5,477 nt of DNA, from the NCBI GenBank assembly GCA_002792995.1, contig PFPJ01000027.1, forward strand, positions 1-5,477. The letters run 5' to 3'. Source of the stretch: Candidatus Magasanikbacteria bacterium CG_4_10_14_0_2_um_filter_41_10. GTDB lineage: Bacteria; Patescibacteriota; Patescibacteriia; Magasanikbacterales; UBA922. The position numbers and the translations under genes are program-made. The notes beneath the pieces are model-generated. The model saw nothing but the letters and a program-made list of their open reading frames with translations, searched no databases and was not told the origin of the DNA. Positions 4,766 to 5,477 of this stretch are shown in pieces. Position 1 is the stretch's first letter. Every line of letters starts with the position of its first letter.

Positions 4766-5477
4766 GGACTTATCTATTGTTACCGTCACTTGGAATTCAA
4801 AAGATCGTATTGGTGAACAAATACGGTCTGTTCAAGATGGCTATACGAAGATTTCATGTGAAGAAATTGTAGTGGATAATGGATCTACCGATGATACCGT
4901 TGATTTTATCAAAAAACAATTTCCAGCGGTTGCGGTTATCGCAAATACGGAAAATAAAGGATTTGGGGCGGCGAACAATCAAGGGTTGGCAAGGGCAACA
5001 GGAAAGTATGTGTTATTCCTCAATCCTGATATGCGAGTTGAACCGGGAAGTTTGGATACGATACTTGAGTGGATGAAAACGCATACTGATGTTGGCATTG
5101 CAAGTGTAAAATTGGTTGATACGCAAGGGAAATTCTCATGGGAGGCATCGCCAAGACGGTTTCCAAAACTCTGGCAACAACTTGCCTTGGTTTTGAAATT
5201 GCCGCACTTGTTTCCTCATATGTTGGATGACTACCACATGCGTGATATGAATCCGGATGTTGAGCAAGATGTGGATTCTGTTCGTGGCGCATTTATGCTC
5301 ATGCGTCGAGATTTTTTGGAAAAAACAGGATGGGCATTTGATCCACGATATTTTATCTGGTACGAAGACGTTGATATTTGTCGCGAAGCATATCGTCATG
5401 GATTTCGTGTGGTGTATACACCACGTATTTCGTGCGTGGATTATGTCGGACAAAGTTTCAAAAAACGTGATACACTG
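4764..5477 (+). CDS. Family 2 glycosyltransferase, WbbL/rhamnosyltransferase-like (3' partial)
   Basis: The frame is open from the ATG at 4764 to the window edge, giving 238 visible residues. The start MDLSIVTVTWNS is the typical first strand of a GT-A fold enzyme. VVDNGSTDDT (36-45) binds the nucleotide. ENKGFGAANNQGL (63-75) and FLNPD (85-89) follow, with D89 in the metal/nucleotide-binding DxD position. SVRGAFMLMRRDFL (172-185) and FIWYEDVDICREAYRHG (197-213) are the acceptor-side and catalytic-base signatures of WbbL-like rhamnosyltransferases and their relatives. The usual HHxGxS near the end of the domain reads VDYVGQS (225-231), so the histidines are replaced. Family members transfer rhamnose or other sugars to lipid-linked glycans at the cytoplasmic face of the membrane. 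The neighbouring rhamnose-type genes suggest that donor, but donor and acceptor are not proved. Usual length is about 280-320 residues, so 50-80 are probably missing. It has its own promoter. Confidence 0.93.
   Translation, partial: MDLSIVTVTWNSKDRIGEQIRSVQDGYTKISCEEIVVDNGSTDDTVDFIKKQFPAVAVIANTENKGFGAANNQGLARATGKYVLFLNPDMRVEPGSLDTILEWMKTHTDVGIASVKLVDTQGKFSWEASPRRFPKLWQQLALVLKLPHLFPHMLDDYHMRDMNPDVEQDVDSVRGAFMLMRRDFLEKTGWAFDPRYFIWYEDVDICREAYRHGFRVVYTPRISCVDYVGQSFKKRDTL
4803..4828 (+). other. Stem-loop early in the glycosyltransferase coding region
   Basis: GATCGTATT (4803-4811) can pair with AATACGGTC (4820-4828) over nine pairs, one of them a G-T wobble, around an 8-nt loop. It lies about 40 nt after the start codon of a message predicted to be leaderless. 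It could affect early translation, or it could be chance. Confidence 0.35.

Noticed and set aside
1..5477. tRNA/rRNA genes, CRISPR repeats, IS ends, attachment sites
   Set aside because: Reading the sequence showed no cloverleaf, no regularly spaced repeat and no transposase frame or terminal inverted repeat. Coding regions fill nearly the whole window.

Overview
The window is a dense, entirely plus-strand stretch of an AT-rich bacterial genome. It holds seven protein genes, the first and last cut by the window edges, and no RNA genes, mobile elements or CRISPR arrays. The standard bacterial code fits: TGA is used as a stop by the cupin gene, and tryptophans are TGG. Short intergenic gaps, A/T homopolymer runs, no recognisable Shine-Dalgarno sequence before any start, and the style of the membrane protein, the Nudix hydrolase and the glycosyltransferase suggest a Patescibacteria/CPR (Parcubacteria-like) organism. 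That assignment is an inference, not something the sequence proves.

Layout. Bases 1-1334 are the 3' part of a polytopic membrane protein with a C-terminal soluble domain of GT-C glycosyltransferase character. Bases 1375-1779 encode a HIT-family nucleotide hydrolase/transferase. It is followed 4 nt later by an ADP-sugar-pyrophosphatase-like Nudix hydrolase (1784-2338). Bases 2350-2739 encode a small RmlC/FdtA-like cupin. Bases 2774-3787 encode an RmlB-type dTDP-glucose 4,6-dehydratase. One base later comes a short SDR protein (3789-4661) that resembles the plant/mimivirus NRS/ER (UER1) bifunctional 3,5-epimerase/4-reductase more than classical RmlD. A hairpin terminator with a T-run lies at 4681-4707. 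A separate strong promoter then drives a family 2, WbbL-like glycosyltransferase (4764 to the window end).

How the genes work together. The dehydratase and the NRS/ER-like protein could together convert a nucleotide-glucose to a nucleotide-L-rhamnose (or a related 6-deoxyhexose) without separate RmlC and RmlD enzymes. The downstream glycosyltransferase could add that sugar to a cell-surface glycan. The upstream membrane protein may be a lipid-linked-sugar-dependent transferase in the same envelope programme. RmlA, which would make the nucleotide-glucose, is not in the window. The cupin appears to lack both the metal-binding HxH motif and the RmlC catalytic histidine, so it is a doubtful epimerase.

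The most unusual signals are three things: the compact two-enzyme rhamnose-type route; a recurring promoter geometry (TTGaag/TTGaaa, N17, -10, N9, ATG) that predicts nearly leaderless mRNAs; and a perfect 16-bp palindrome covering the -10 box, the start site and the start codon of the glycosyltransferase gene.
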